From Methanolinea sp. UBA477 (GTDB lineage: Archaea > Halobacteriota > Methanomicrobia > Methanomicrobiales > Methanospirillaceae): 14,074 nt of DNA. The notes beneath the pieces were generated by a model. The model made no database searches and was not told the DNA's origin. It was given only the letters and a program-made list of their open reading frames with translations. How positions within the stretch are numbered: the first letter of the stretch is position 1; the number at the start of each line of letters is the position of its first letter. The position numbers were made by a program, and so were the translations under genes. Below are positions 6,715-12,535 of the stretch, one piece after another. Location: positions 5,462-19,535 of the forward strand of contig DAWO01000075.1 in the NCBI GenBank assembly GCA_002509485.1, given 5' to 3'.

Positions 6715-6867
6715 TCAGTCGCGGCTGCCGGTTGCAGGTTCTTCTTCATCGGTCTCGACGACAAGCGATCCACGGTATTTGCAATTCTTGCAGCGGTAAA
6801 TCTGGCCGATATATCCCCCGACGACCGGGTATATCTCCCTGCTTCCGCAGATCGGACAGCGCAACAT
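6715..6867 (-). CDS. Small zinc-ribbon protein, 50 residues
   Basis: A 50-residue protein starting at ATG 6867 that is essentially one zinc ribbon: C4-x2-C7 (CPICGS) and C26-x2-C29 (CKNCKYRG), followed by an acidic tail. Such stand-alone ribbons are common in archaea and resemble those of transcription and translation factors, but no specific role can be given. The frame remains open for another 264 codons upstream (to 7659), but that part is the complement of the UMP kinase gene and is not considered coding. GGAG sits almost directly before the ATG, an unusually short spacing. The gene is divergent from pyrH and 46 bases upstream of amrS. Confidence 0.75.
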   Translation of the reverse strand: MLRCPICGSREIYPVVGGYIGQIYRCKNCKYRGSLVVETDEEEPATGSRD

Positions 6868-6897
6868 TCTCCAACAATTATATGTTGCTATTGGAGA
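6868..6897. promoter_or_regulatory. Divergent control region of pyrH and the zinc-ribbon gene, with inverted repeat
   Basis: An inverted repeat TCTCCAA (6868-6874) / TTGGAGA (6891-6897) flanks a TATA-like core ATTATAT (6877-6883). A smaller pair CAACA (6872-6876) / TGTTG (6883-6887) lies inside it. The arms contain GGAG in both directions, so part of the symmetry may only reflect two ribosome binding sites. The TATA core is about 32 bases before the pyrH ATG at 6913, giving a leader of about five bases. Confidence 0.4.
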
Positions 6898-6912
6898 AAT
6901 GATTTGAGTTGG

Positions 6913-7638
6913 ATGAAAACTGTGGTCCTGTCCCTCGGAGGCTCTGTCCTGCTGCCTTCCATAGATTCGAATGCGATATCCCCGTATATCGCGGTACTCC
7001 GCCGCATTGGCGAGAATGTCAGCCTTTACGTCGTCGTGGGGGGCGGCGGCGAGGCGAGACGCTACATATCTGCAGCACGTTCGCTTGGAATTGACCAGGC
7101 CGCCTGCGACGAGATCGGAATTCATATCACGAGGCTCAATGCCATGCTGCTCGTGTCGGCTCTCGGAGATGCCGCATACCCGGTGGTGGCAGCCGACCAG
7201 ACACGCGCCATGGAGTACGGCCTTTCGAACAAGATCGTGGTGATGGGCGGTGTGACACCGGGCCAGACCACGGATGCCGTCGCCGCAGTCCTTGCAGAGA
7301 GAACCGGTGCAGCGATCCTTGTCAATGCCACATCCGTGGACGGCATCTACAGCGCCGATCCAAAGACCAACCCCGAAGCCAGGCGTTTCGACGAGATGAG
7401 CCCTGACGAGCTCGTGCAGATCACCGAAAAAGACAGCCTTTCCGCCGGCGCCAACACGGTGATCGACATGGTCGCGGCAAAGATTGTCAGGCGGAGCAGT
7501 ATCCCCCTGGCAGTGCTCGACGGAAGGGATCCCGGTAACCTGGAGGCTGCGCTGACAGGAGGATCCTTCCGCGGGACCCTTGTCCTGGGGGGTGGAGAGA
7601 GCCCGCTTCCGCTGTACCCACCCCCTCAAAAGCGGTAA
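6913..7638 (+). CDS. pyrH: UMP kinase, archaeal type (PyrH)
   Basis: A 241-residue amino-acid-kinase-fold protein that phosphorylates UMP to UDP in pyrimidine synthesis. Visible motifs are the N-terminal VVLSLGGSV, the glycine-rich VVVGGGGEARRYI, the GGVTPGQTTDAVAA segment typical of archaeal UMP kinases, and VDGIYSADPKTNPEA with the following DEM. The ATG at 6913 is preferred because the protein then starts MKTVVLSLGG like its relatives; a TTG at 6904 has GGAG seven bases upstream and would add three residues (MSW), but it would lie upstream of the start point predicted from the TATA core. The last residues form a proline-rich tail. The stop overlaps the TATA-like box of the downstream tRNA-Pro gene. 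Confidence 0.93.
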   Translation: MKTVVLSLGGSVLLPSIDSNAISPYIAVLRRIGENVSLYVVVGGGGEARRYISAARSLGIDQAACDEIGIHITRLNAMLLVSALGDAAYPVVAADQTRAMEYGLSNKIVVMGGVTPGQTTDAVAAVLAERTGAAILVNATSVDGIYSADPKTNPEARRFDEMSPDELVQITEKDSLSAGANTVIDMVAAKIVRRSSIPLAVLDGRDPGNLEAALTGGSFRGTLVLGGGESPLPLYPPPQKR

Positions 7639-7645
7639 ATATTTT
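7636..7645 (+). promoter_or_regulatory. TATA-like box for tRNA-Pro (and probably nth)
   Basis: TAAATATTTT overlaps the pyrH stop codon and is centred near 7640. Transcription would start near 7668, about eleven bases before the tRNA. No other TATA-like sequence stands at the right distance before nth, so this may serve both genes. Confidence 0.5.
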
Positions 7646-7678
7646 TCCCGGGGAATCAAAGATTCATACTCACTTCCA

Positions 7679-7753
7679 GGGGTAGTAGGGTAGCCTGGTC
7701 CATCCTAGAGCGTTTGGGACGCTTTGACGGCAGTTCGAATCTGCCCTACCCCA
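7679..7753 (+). tRNA. tRNA-Pro(UGG)
   Basis: The cloverleaf folds by eye: acceptor GGGGTAG (7679-7685) with CTACCCC (7746-7752), anticodon stem GAGCG/CGCTT around loop TTTGGGA with anticodon TGG at 7715-7717, and T-arm GGCAG-TTCGAAT-CTGCC. The D-arm contains AGCCTGGT, as in many archaeal tRNA-Pro. The discriminator is A at 7753. CCA is not encoded and no intron is present. Confidence 0.95.
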
Positions 7754-7760
7754 TGATTGC

Positions 7761-8435
7761 ATGAACGAGGCGGACGCCGCAAGAATTCTTGAGCTCCTGA
7801 TCCTGGAGTATGGCCTGCCTTCTTCTCCGCGTTCCTTTTTACAATTCGAAAATCCCTTCCAGATACTCGTGCTTACTATCCTCTCGGCGCAGACGACCGA
7901 CAAACAGGTGAACTCTATCCGGAATGAACTCTTCTCGCGTTACCCCTCCCCGGCGGAACTTGCCCGCGCAGATCAATCGGATCTCGAGGAGATAATCCGG
8001 AGCTGCGGCTACTTCCATGCAAAGGCGAGATACCTCATCGAATCTGCCCGCGCCCTCGTAGAACGGTTCGAGGGGAGGGTGCCGCATGATATGGATTCGC
8101 TCGTCTCCCTGCCGGGTGTGGGCCGGAAGACCGCAAACATCGTGCTCAACCATGCGTTCGGTATCGACGAGGGGATCGCAGTCGATACGCACGTGCGTCG
8201 TCTCGCCCGGCGCCTGGGACTGACCGATGAGAGCGATCCCGATCGGATCGAACAGGATCTCGTGCGGATCTTTCCACGAAGTGACTGGGGCAAGATCAAT
8301 TATCTCCTGATCATGCATGGAAGACATACCTGCACGGCGAAAAAACCGATGTGCCGCTCGTGCCAGCTCACCGGCCTGTGCCGGTATTACCGGGAGGAAT
8401 TCGAGAGAGACAGAGGAGAGGAGAAGCAGGATTAA
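7761..8435 (+). CDS. nth: Endonuclease III (Nth), DNA glycosylase/AP lyase
   Basis: A 224-residue base-excision-repair enzyme removing oxidised pyrimidines and cutting at abasic sites. The helix-hairpin-helix LPGVGRKTA (117-125) carries catalytic K123, and VDTHV (141-145) holds the catalytic D142. The iron-sulfur loop is complete: C191-x6-C198-x2-C201-x5-C207. LSAQTTDKQV (41-50) is the usual family segment. The ATG at 7761 is only 7 bases after the tRNA-Pro discriminator base, with no Shine-Dalgarno sequence and no TATA box of its own, so it is probably co-transcribed with the tRNA. An ATG at 7753 meets TGA after three codons and is not the start. The acidic C-terminal tail is not part of the catalytic core. 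It converges on the phosphate permease gene. Confidence 0.96.
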   Translation: MNEADAARILELLILEYGLPSSPRSFLQFENPFQILVLTILSAQTTDKQVNSIRNELFSRYPSPAELARADQSDLEEIIRSCGYFHAKARYLIESARALVERFEGRVPHDMDSLVSLPGVGRKTANIVLNHAFGIDEGIAVDTHVRRLARRLGLTDESDPDRIEQDLVRIFPRSDWGKINYLLIMHGRHTCTAKKPMCRSCQLTGLCRYYREEFERDRGEEKQD

Positions 8436-8436
8436 G

Positions 8437-8466
8437 TGGTCTATCGCTTTGGAACCACCGGTTTTT
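8437..8466 (+). terminator. Possible terminator after nth
   Basis: A small inverted repeat TGGT...ACCA (about 8437-8457) is followed by CCGGTTTTTC in the 69-base gap between the converging nth and permease genes. The stem is weak and the T-run is only five, so this is tentative. Confidence 0.3.
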
Positions 8467-8504
8467 CAGGTTTGGAGTAAGGCTTGTGTATCCCGGTGAA
8501 AAGA

Positions 8505-9686
8505 TCAGACGGGAAATATCGTTTTATAAATAAGGAACGTGGCGAAGGAGAACGCTGCAGTGATCGGGATCGTGATGATCCACGCGGCGACGATCCGTCG
8601 CACGATACCCCACTTGACTGCCGAATACCCCCGGGTAGCTCCGATACCCATGATCGACCCGCTGATGGCATGGGTTGTCGATACCGGAACACCGAAGGCT
8701 GTCACGAAGGAGAGGACGACACCGCCGCCCGTCTCGGCACAGAACCCCTGGTAGGGGCGGAGCTTGGTGATCTTGGTCGCCATCGTCTTGACAACCCGCC
8801 AACCGCCGAGAAAGGTCCCCATCGAGATCGCAGCACTCGAGACCAGTATCACCCAGACCGGGACAGTGAACTCTGCAAGCAGCCCCCCTGCCACCAGCAT
8901 GGCCGTGATGATACCCATCGCGTTCTGGGCGTCGTTGCTGCCGTGGCCGATACTATAGAATGCTGCCGATACAAGCTGGAGTTTGCTGAACAGGTAATTC
9001 ATCAATTTGCTGTTCGATCTCGCGAAGAGTCGTATCACAACCATCCCGAGCAGGAACGACGCGATAAAGCCGAGCATTGGAGACACGACGATGAATACGA
9101 GAATCGCGAGAATTCCCGATATCGGGAGGATCTTTGTGATGATGATGAACGGTATGATCAATGCTGGGCCACAAAGAGCCCCGATGCCTGCGTATGGCAG
9201 TAAATGTTCCTCTTTCTTGGAATATGCCACGAGAGTGACGATAACTGCGCCGGCCACCATCCCGGCAATCGCATAGAGGACCAGGAGAAGAACCGTCCCT
9301 GGAGAAGGCCACGTGATGGCATGAACCCCTGCATACCCGACAGCCGAACCGATCAGCCCGCCGACGAGGGCATGACTCGCCGAGATTGGGATTCCACCAT
9401 ACGAGGAGATGAATACCCACAGCACGGCTGCCAGCATTCCGAGCAGGATGACGTGTGTCGTCATGAATGCAGGATCGACGAGGCCCTTGCCGATGGTCTT
9501 TGCAATTGCGGTCGTAAAGAGGAGCGGTCCGACAAGGTTGAAGAACGCGGCCATGAGGACGGCCTGGAGGGGTGTCAACACCCGTGTTCCCACCACGGCG
9601 GCTATCGAATTTGCAGCGTCATTTAAGCCATTGACAAAATTGAAGAGGAGTGCAAGGACGATTCCGGCAATGACCACGTACTCCAT
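8505..9686 (-). CDS. PiT-family inorganic phosphate permease
   Basis: A 393-residue membrane protein with many hydrophobic segments across its length and two copies of the PiT signature in opposite halves: NGLNDAANSIAAVVGTRV near the N-terminus and GHGSNDAQNAMGIITAM around residue 250. SASHALVGGLIGSAVGYAG and its C-terminal counterpart STTHAISGSIMGIGATRG are also diagnostic. It should import phosphate in symport with a cation. The ATG at 9686 is used here; a TTG at 9695 overlaps the upstream stop as TTGA and would add three residues, and neither has a strong ribosome binding site. It follows the DUF47 gene directly, the standard pairing for low-affinity phosphate uptake in archaea and bacteria. 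Confidence 0.94.
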   Translation of the reverse strand: MEYVVIAGIVLALLFNFVNGLNDAANSIAAVVGTRVLTPLQAVLMAAFFNLVGPLLFTTAIAKTIGKGLVDPAFMTTHVILLGMLAAVLWVFISSYGGIPISASHALVGGLIGSAVGYAGVHAITWPSPGTVLLLVLYAIAGMVAGAVIVTLVAYSKKEEHLLPYAGIGALCGPALIIPFIIITKILPISGILAILVFIVVSPMLGFIASFLLGMVVIRLFARSNSKLMNYLFSKLQLVSAAFYSIGHGSNDAQNAMGIITAMLVAGGLLAEFTVPVWVILVSSAAISMGTFLGGWRVVKTMATKITKLRPYQGFCAETGGGVVLSFVTAFGVPVSTTHAISGSIMGIGATRGYSAVKWGIVRRIVAAWIITIPITAAFSFATFLIYKTIFPV

Positions 9687-9691
9687 GGGTA

Positions 9692-10321
9692 TCAAGAATG
9701 CCTGATCGCAATATCGGATAGCACATTCGCCGCATCTTCACACTTGTCTGTCGCGTTTTCGAGGTGCTCGTAGATATCTTTCCTCTTGATGATGGCGACT
9801 GCGTCCTCCGTCCTGAAGATATCAGTTATGGCATGTGCCAGGACATCGTCGGCCAGGTTCTCGAGCCTGTTCACCTCGATGCAGCGGTTCTCGATCAGGC
9901 GCGGGTTCTTCATGAACCGGATCTCCTTTACGGCCTCTTCCAGTTCGACCACCGAGAGCTGGATCAGCTTGGCCATCTCGACCATGTGGGAGTCAGTATC
10001 GCTGATACCATAGTTGTACATCCTCTGCGCGGTTCCCTCGATGAAGTCAAGAATATCGTCAAGCGCAGAGGCAAGACGGGATATCTCCTCGTGATCCAGC
10101 GGCGTGATGAACGTCCTGTTCAGTTGCTCGTATATCTCGTGGGTGATCCTGTCGCCCTCGTGCTCGAGCTGTTCAAGCTGGTCCACCTTGGCCTTGATAT
10201 CCGAAAAGTCGTCGACAAGATCGACCATGCGGTAGGACGCAAGCACAACGACCGCTGCCAGACGGTCAAAAAGGTCGAAGAAGACCTTGTCCTGTGGAAT
10301 CAGCCATTCTTTTATTCCCAA
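9692..10321 (-). CDS. PhoU-like DUF47 protein, accessory to the PiT permease
   Basis: A 209-residue all-helical protein of the DUF47 / PhoU-like family (TIGR00153 type). It shows the family's acidic metal-binding repeats: LEQLEHEGDRITHEIYEQL (49-67) in the first half and NRLENLADDVLAHAI in the second half, plus CEDAANVLSDIAIRHS at the end. Genes of this family almost always sit next to PiT transporters and are thought to regulate them. The start is TTG at 10321, giving MGIKEWLIPQDK, which matches the family N-terminus; an in-frame TGA lies shortly upstream and the next in-frame ATG is 32 codons in. No Shine-Dalgarno sequence or good TATA box is visible; the nearest upstream promoter belongs to tRNA-Ala. 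Confidence 0.92.
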   Translation of the reverse strand: MGIKEWLIPQDKVFFDLFDRLAAVVVLASYRMVDLVDDFSDIKAKVDQLEQLEHEGDRITHEIYEQLNRTFITPLDHEEISRLASALDDILDFIEGTAQRMYNYGISDTDSHMVEMAKLIQLSVVELEEAVKEIRFMKNPRLIENRCIEVNRLENLADDVLAHAITDIFRTEDAVAIIKRKDIYEHLENATDKCEDAANVLSDIAIRHS

Positions 10322-10354
10322 TGTGAATCGTTTTTGAATGGTGGATCAGATGAG

Positions 10355-10361
10355 AAAAAAA
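10355..10361 (-). terminator. Oligo-T terminator after tRNA-Ala
   Basis: The minus strand has T7 about 30 bases beyond the tRNA-Ala 3' end, following CCGGAG. Such a run is enough for archaeal RNA polymerase to stop, at least partly. If it is leaky, the downstream DUF47-permease pair could be read from the tRNA promoter. Confidence 0.4.
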
Positions 10362-10389
10362 CTCCGGTTTGTATCCCGGATCGTATCTA

Positions 10390-10461
10390 TGGACCGAGCG
10401 GGAATTGAACCCGCGGCCTCTACCATGCCAAGGTAGCGATCTTCCCCTGATCTATCGGCCC
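10390..10461 (-). tRNA. tRNA-Ala(GGC)
   Basis: The cloverleaf on the minus strand has acceptor GGGCCGA with TCGGTCC, including the G3-U70 wobble pair that marks tRNA-Ala; D-arm GATC-AGGGGAA-GATC; anticodon stem CTACC/GGTAG around TTGGCAT with anticodon GGC (10429-10427); and T-arm GCGGG-TTCAATT-CCCGC. The discriminator is A. It is 72 bases long, with no intron and no encoded CCA. Confidence 0.96.
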
Positions 10462-10486
10462 GCTCCTACAGTGTTGGTCGGCATGA

Positions 10487-10495
10487 CTTAAAAGA
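10487..10495 (-). promoter_or_regulatory. TATA-like box for tRNA-Ala
   Basis: The minus strand reads CTTTTAAGT, centred near 10490. This predicts transcription starting within a few bases of the tRNA 5' end at 10461. AT-rich sequence just upstream (AATAATTC) could act as the factor B recognition side. Confidence 0.45.
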
Positions 10496-10541
10496 ATTAT
10501 TTCTGCGCACGGAGAGCCGTGTGACCAGTCGATCCCTCCAT

Positions 10542-11687
10542 TCAGGCCCCTTTAACAGAATAAGGGGGCTTGATCATCTTTTCCAGCTGCATGAGAACCC
10601 TCTGCCGGGCATCCGCAATGGACGGGCGGGAGAGAACGCGCCCCCCGTCGATGAAGCGCTCAAGGAGCGGGACCGCTCCCGGCGGTGCAGGAGAACCTGC
10701 AAGGAGCGTCATGCGCTTGCCCGATCCATCCACAAAAACCTCCTTTGCGCCGCTTCTCTTCCCCCTCTTCGCACACTTCTCTCCGTCAATCCCGACGATG
10801 TCCATCGCAAAATCGATGACTGGGGCGTTGGCTATCGCTCCGCCAACCCCGAAGGCATCGACGATGTCACGGTACTCTTCTATGTGCTCACGCGTCACCC
10901 CGCCCGAGAGGAATATGCCCACATCGGAGAAACCCCGGGAATCCAGCTCCCATCTCACCTCCTCGAGTATCGCCCTCATGTCGCCTCTCCGCGAGCGGGG
11001 TGTGTCCAGGCGGACGGCTGAAGCACCGCACGAGGCGGCGGCAAGAGACTCGCTCTTCTCGTCGCAGAACGTGTCGCAGAGCATGACCCTTGGGACATTC
11101 GGTGCGGCAAACCGGTCAAAGGCGCGGAATGCATCCTCCGGCGACGGATAACACATGACAAACGCGTGTGGCATCGTGCCTGCCAGGGGGACACCTTCGG
11201 GTGAACAGGTGTTGCTTGCGCCGTCAGCACCCCCTATCCAGGCAGACCGCTCGACCATCATCGAGATGGCAGGGTGCTGCCGACGCGACCCGAACGAGTA
11301 GACGGATCTCCCCCGTGCAGCCAGTTTCATTGCAAGCGAGGCCGTGGCGATTCCGGAGGCATGACAGAGAAACCCAAGAACCGAGGTCTCGTAGCGGGCG
11401 AAGTCCCGGTACCTGCCCGAGATACGCATGACGGGCTCGTTCGGATAGAAGAGACTTCCTTCCGGCATGGCAAGAAGCGATACCGGCCTGTCCTCGAGAA
11501 GGCTGATAACGTCGTCAAGCCCGCAGAATACGGCCCATTCCCCGGGGAGCGAACCGGCGGTAATCTCCATCTCCACGTGGGGGTTCTTTCCCGAAAGCCC
11601 GAGAATCTCCTCGGTTCTCTGGAAATAGATATCGGTGCACTCACCGTTCCGTATCCTCTCATCATTCACGGTTGCAAACCGGCCCAT
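10542..11687 (-). CDS. Nicotinate phosphoribosyltransferase (archaeal type)
   Basis: A 381-residue enzyme that joins nicotinate to PRPP, giving nicotinate mononucleotide for NAD salvage. Family segments are FGSRRQHPAI, the GTMPHAF motif, LCDTFCDEK, VRLDTPRSRRGD and the phosphate-binding LSGGVTREHI, followed by FGVGGAIANAP. The frame is open to 11903, but relatives begin near MGRF, and a TATA-like box centred 28 bases before the ATG at 11687 supports a leaderless start there; ATG 11702 (MNGSS) is a less likely alternative. The extended reading would run through the divergent promoter region and the first codons of the phosphorylase gene. It is divergent from the nucleoside phosphorylase-deaminase pair and ends about 80 bases before tRNA-Ala on the same strand. 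Confidence 0.92.
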   Translation of the reverse strand: MGRFATVNDERIRNGECTDIYFQRTEEILGLSGKNPHVEMEITAGSLPGEWAVFCGLDDVISLLEDRPVSLLAMPEGSLFYPNEPVMRISGRYRDFARYETSVLGFLCHASGIATASLAMKLAARGRSVYSFGSRRQHPAISMMVERSAWIGGADGASNTCSPEGVPLAGTMPHAFVMCYPSPEDAFRAFDRFAAPNVPRVMLCDTFCDEKSESLAAASCGASAVRLDTPRSRRGDMRAILEEVRWELDSRGFSDVGIFLSGGVTREHIEEYRDIVDAFGVGGAIANAPVIDFAMDIVGIDGEKCAKRGKRSGAKEVFVDGSGKRMTLLAGSPAPPGAVPLLERFIDGGRVLSRPSIADARQRVLMQLEKMIKPPYSVKGA

Positions 11688-11710
11688 GCTACTACCATTC
11701 ATCCTGACCG

Positions 11711-11720
11711 GTATTATTAC
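11711..11720 (-). promoter_or_regulatory. TATA-like box for nicotinate phosphoribosyltransferase
   Basis: The minus strand reads GTAATAATAC, centred near 11716, 28 bases before the ATG at 11687. This is the same spacing as seen before ruvC and amrS and is the main reason for choosing the MGRF start. Confidence 0.5.
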
Positions 11721-11786
11721 GTGTTGGATTGTCTCCGAAAAAATGCTCCCGTGATAACCTGCACCCTGGAAACCGAAACCAACAAC

Positions 11787-11809
11787 ACCCCTGCGGGGTT
11801 TTATTATAT
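11787..11809 (+). promoter_or_regulatory. Promoter of the phosphorylase-deaminase operon, with adjoining hairpin
   Basis: TTTATTATAT (11800-11809) is a good TATA box; transcription would start near 11833, giving a leader of about 22 bases with GGGTGA (11843-11848) as ribosome binding site six bases before the ATG at 11855. Directly upstream lies a perfect small inverted repeat ACCCC-TGC-GGGGT (11787-11799). It could be an operator, or a terminator for plus-strand transcription because T-rich sequence follows. Confidence 0.5.
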
Positions 11810-11854
11810 GGGATGAATCGTGAGAGTCATAGACGTATGTCCGGGTGAGAGACG

Positions 11855-12529
11855 ATGCTTGGAATAATTGGCGGGACGAGCCTGCTTTTTTCGGATCTTC
11901 CACCTCTGGAGAAGAAGACCATCCATACCCCGTATGGCAACAGCGAGGTCCTGTGCGGGGAGATTGCGCTCGTGCTCAGGCACCAGGGCGTTACCCCCCC
12001 TCATCGCATCAATTTCCGGTCGCATCTTTCAGCCCTTGCAATTCTCGGTGTTGACCATGTCATCGCTATCGGGTCTGCAGGTTCCTTAAAACATGATATT
12101 GTGCCCGGATCGCTCGTGATACCGACCGATTATTATACCATGGCCCCGATTCCATCGATCCACGAACACAGCATCACCCACGTCCAGCCAGGACTCTCGG
12201 CCTCATTTGCCCGGAGGCTGAAGAGCGTGATTCCCGCGGCACGGCTCGGGGGCATTTATGTCCAGACCCGGGGTCCGAGGATTGAGACTGTCGCCGAGGT
12301 GCGGGACCTCTCGCGGATCGCCGACATCGTGGGTATGACGCTTGCAAGCGAGGCCACTCTTGCTATTGAACTCGGGATGGAATTTGCTGCTCTCTGCACG
12401 ATCGACAACTATGCGAACGGTCTTTCCGACGAGACGCTCACGTATGAGCATATTGTCGAGGTAGCGGGCCAGTACAGGGAGAGGACCGATAAAATTCTTC
12501 AGGATATCATCTCGCGGTTTTCCAGGTGA
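11855..12529 (+). CDS. MTA/MTI-type purine nucleoside phosphorylase
   Basis: A 224-residue member of the PNP/MTAP family. Visible elements are the N-terminal phosphate loop GIIGGTS (3-9), the segment RHQG...PPHRINFRSHLSAL (42-61), the GSAGSL core (73-78), QTRGPRIET (137-145) and GMTLASEA (160-167), followed by IDNYANG (183-189) in the base-recognition region. In this family Asp favours 6-aminopurines and Asn 6-oxopurines; here D184 and N185 are adjacent, so specificity cannot be read by eye. With a deaminase directly downstream, methylthioinosine (and deoxyinosine-like) phosphorolysis is the better guess, as in methanogens that deaminate MTA first. It is shorter than bacterial and human MTAP. 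The first gene of a two-gene unit, it has its own promoter and a good ribosome binding site. Confidence 0.87.
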   Translation: MLGIIGGTSLLFSDLPPLEKKTIHTPYGNSEVLCGEIALVLRHQGVTPPHRINFRSHLSALAILGVDHVIAIGSAGSLKHDIVPGSLVIPTDYYTMAPIPSIHEHSITHVQPGLSASFARRLKSVIPAARLGGIYVQTRGPRIETVAEVRDLSRIADIVGMTLASEATLAIELGMEFAALCTIDNYANGLSDETLTYEHIVEVAGQYRERTDKILQDIISRFSR

Positions 12530-12535
12530 ATTGAG

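Noticed and set aside
6868..7659. Upstream extension of the zinc-ribbon frame to a 314-residue minus-strand protein
   Set aside because: This part is the exact complement of the well-supported UMP kinase gene; only the last 50 codons form a recognisable protein.
8484..9203. Long plus-strand frames opposite the phosphate permease
   Set aside because: The minus-strand PiT permease is unambiguous, with both signature repeats; these are complementary shadows rich in charged residues.
11688..11903. N-terminal extension of nicotinate phosphoribosyltransferase by 72 residues
   Set aside because: It crosses the divergent promoter region and the first codons of the phosphorylase gene, and the family begins at MGRF, where promoter spacing also fits.
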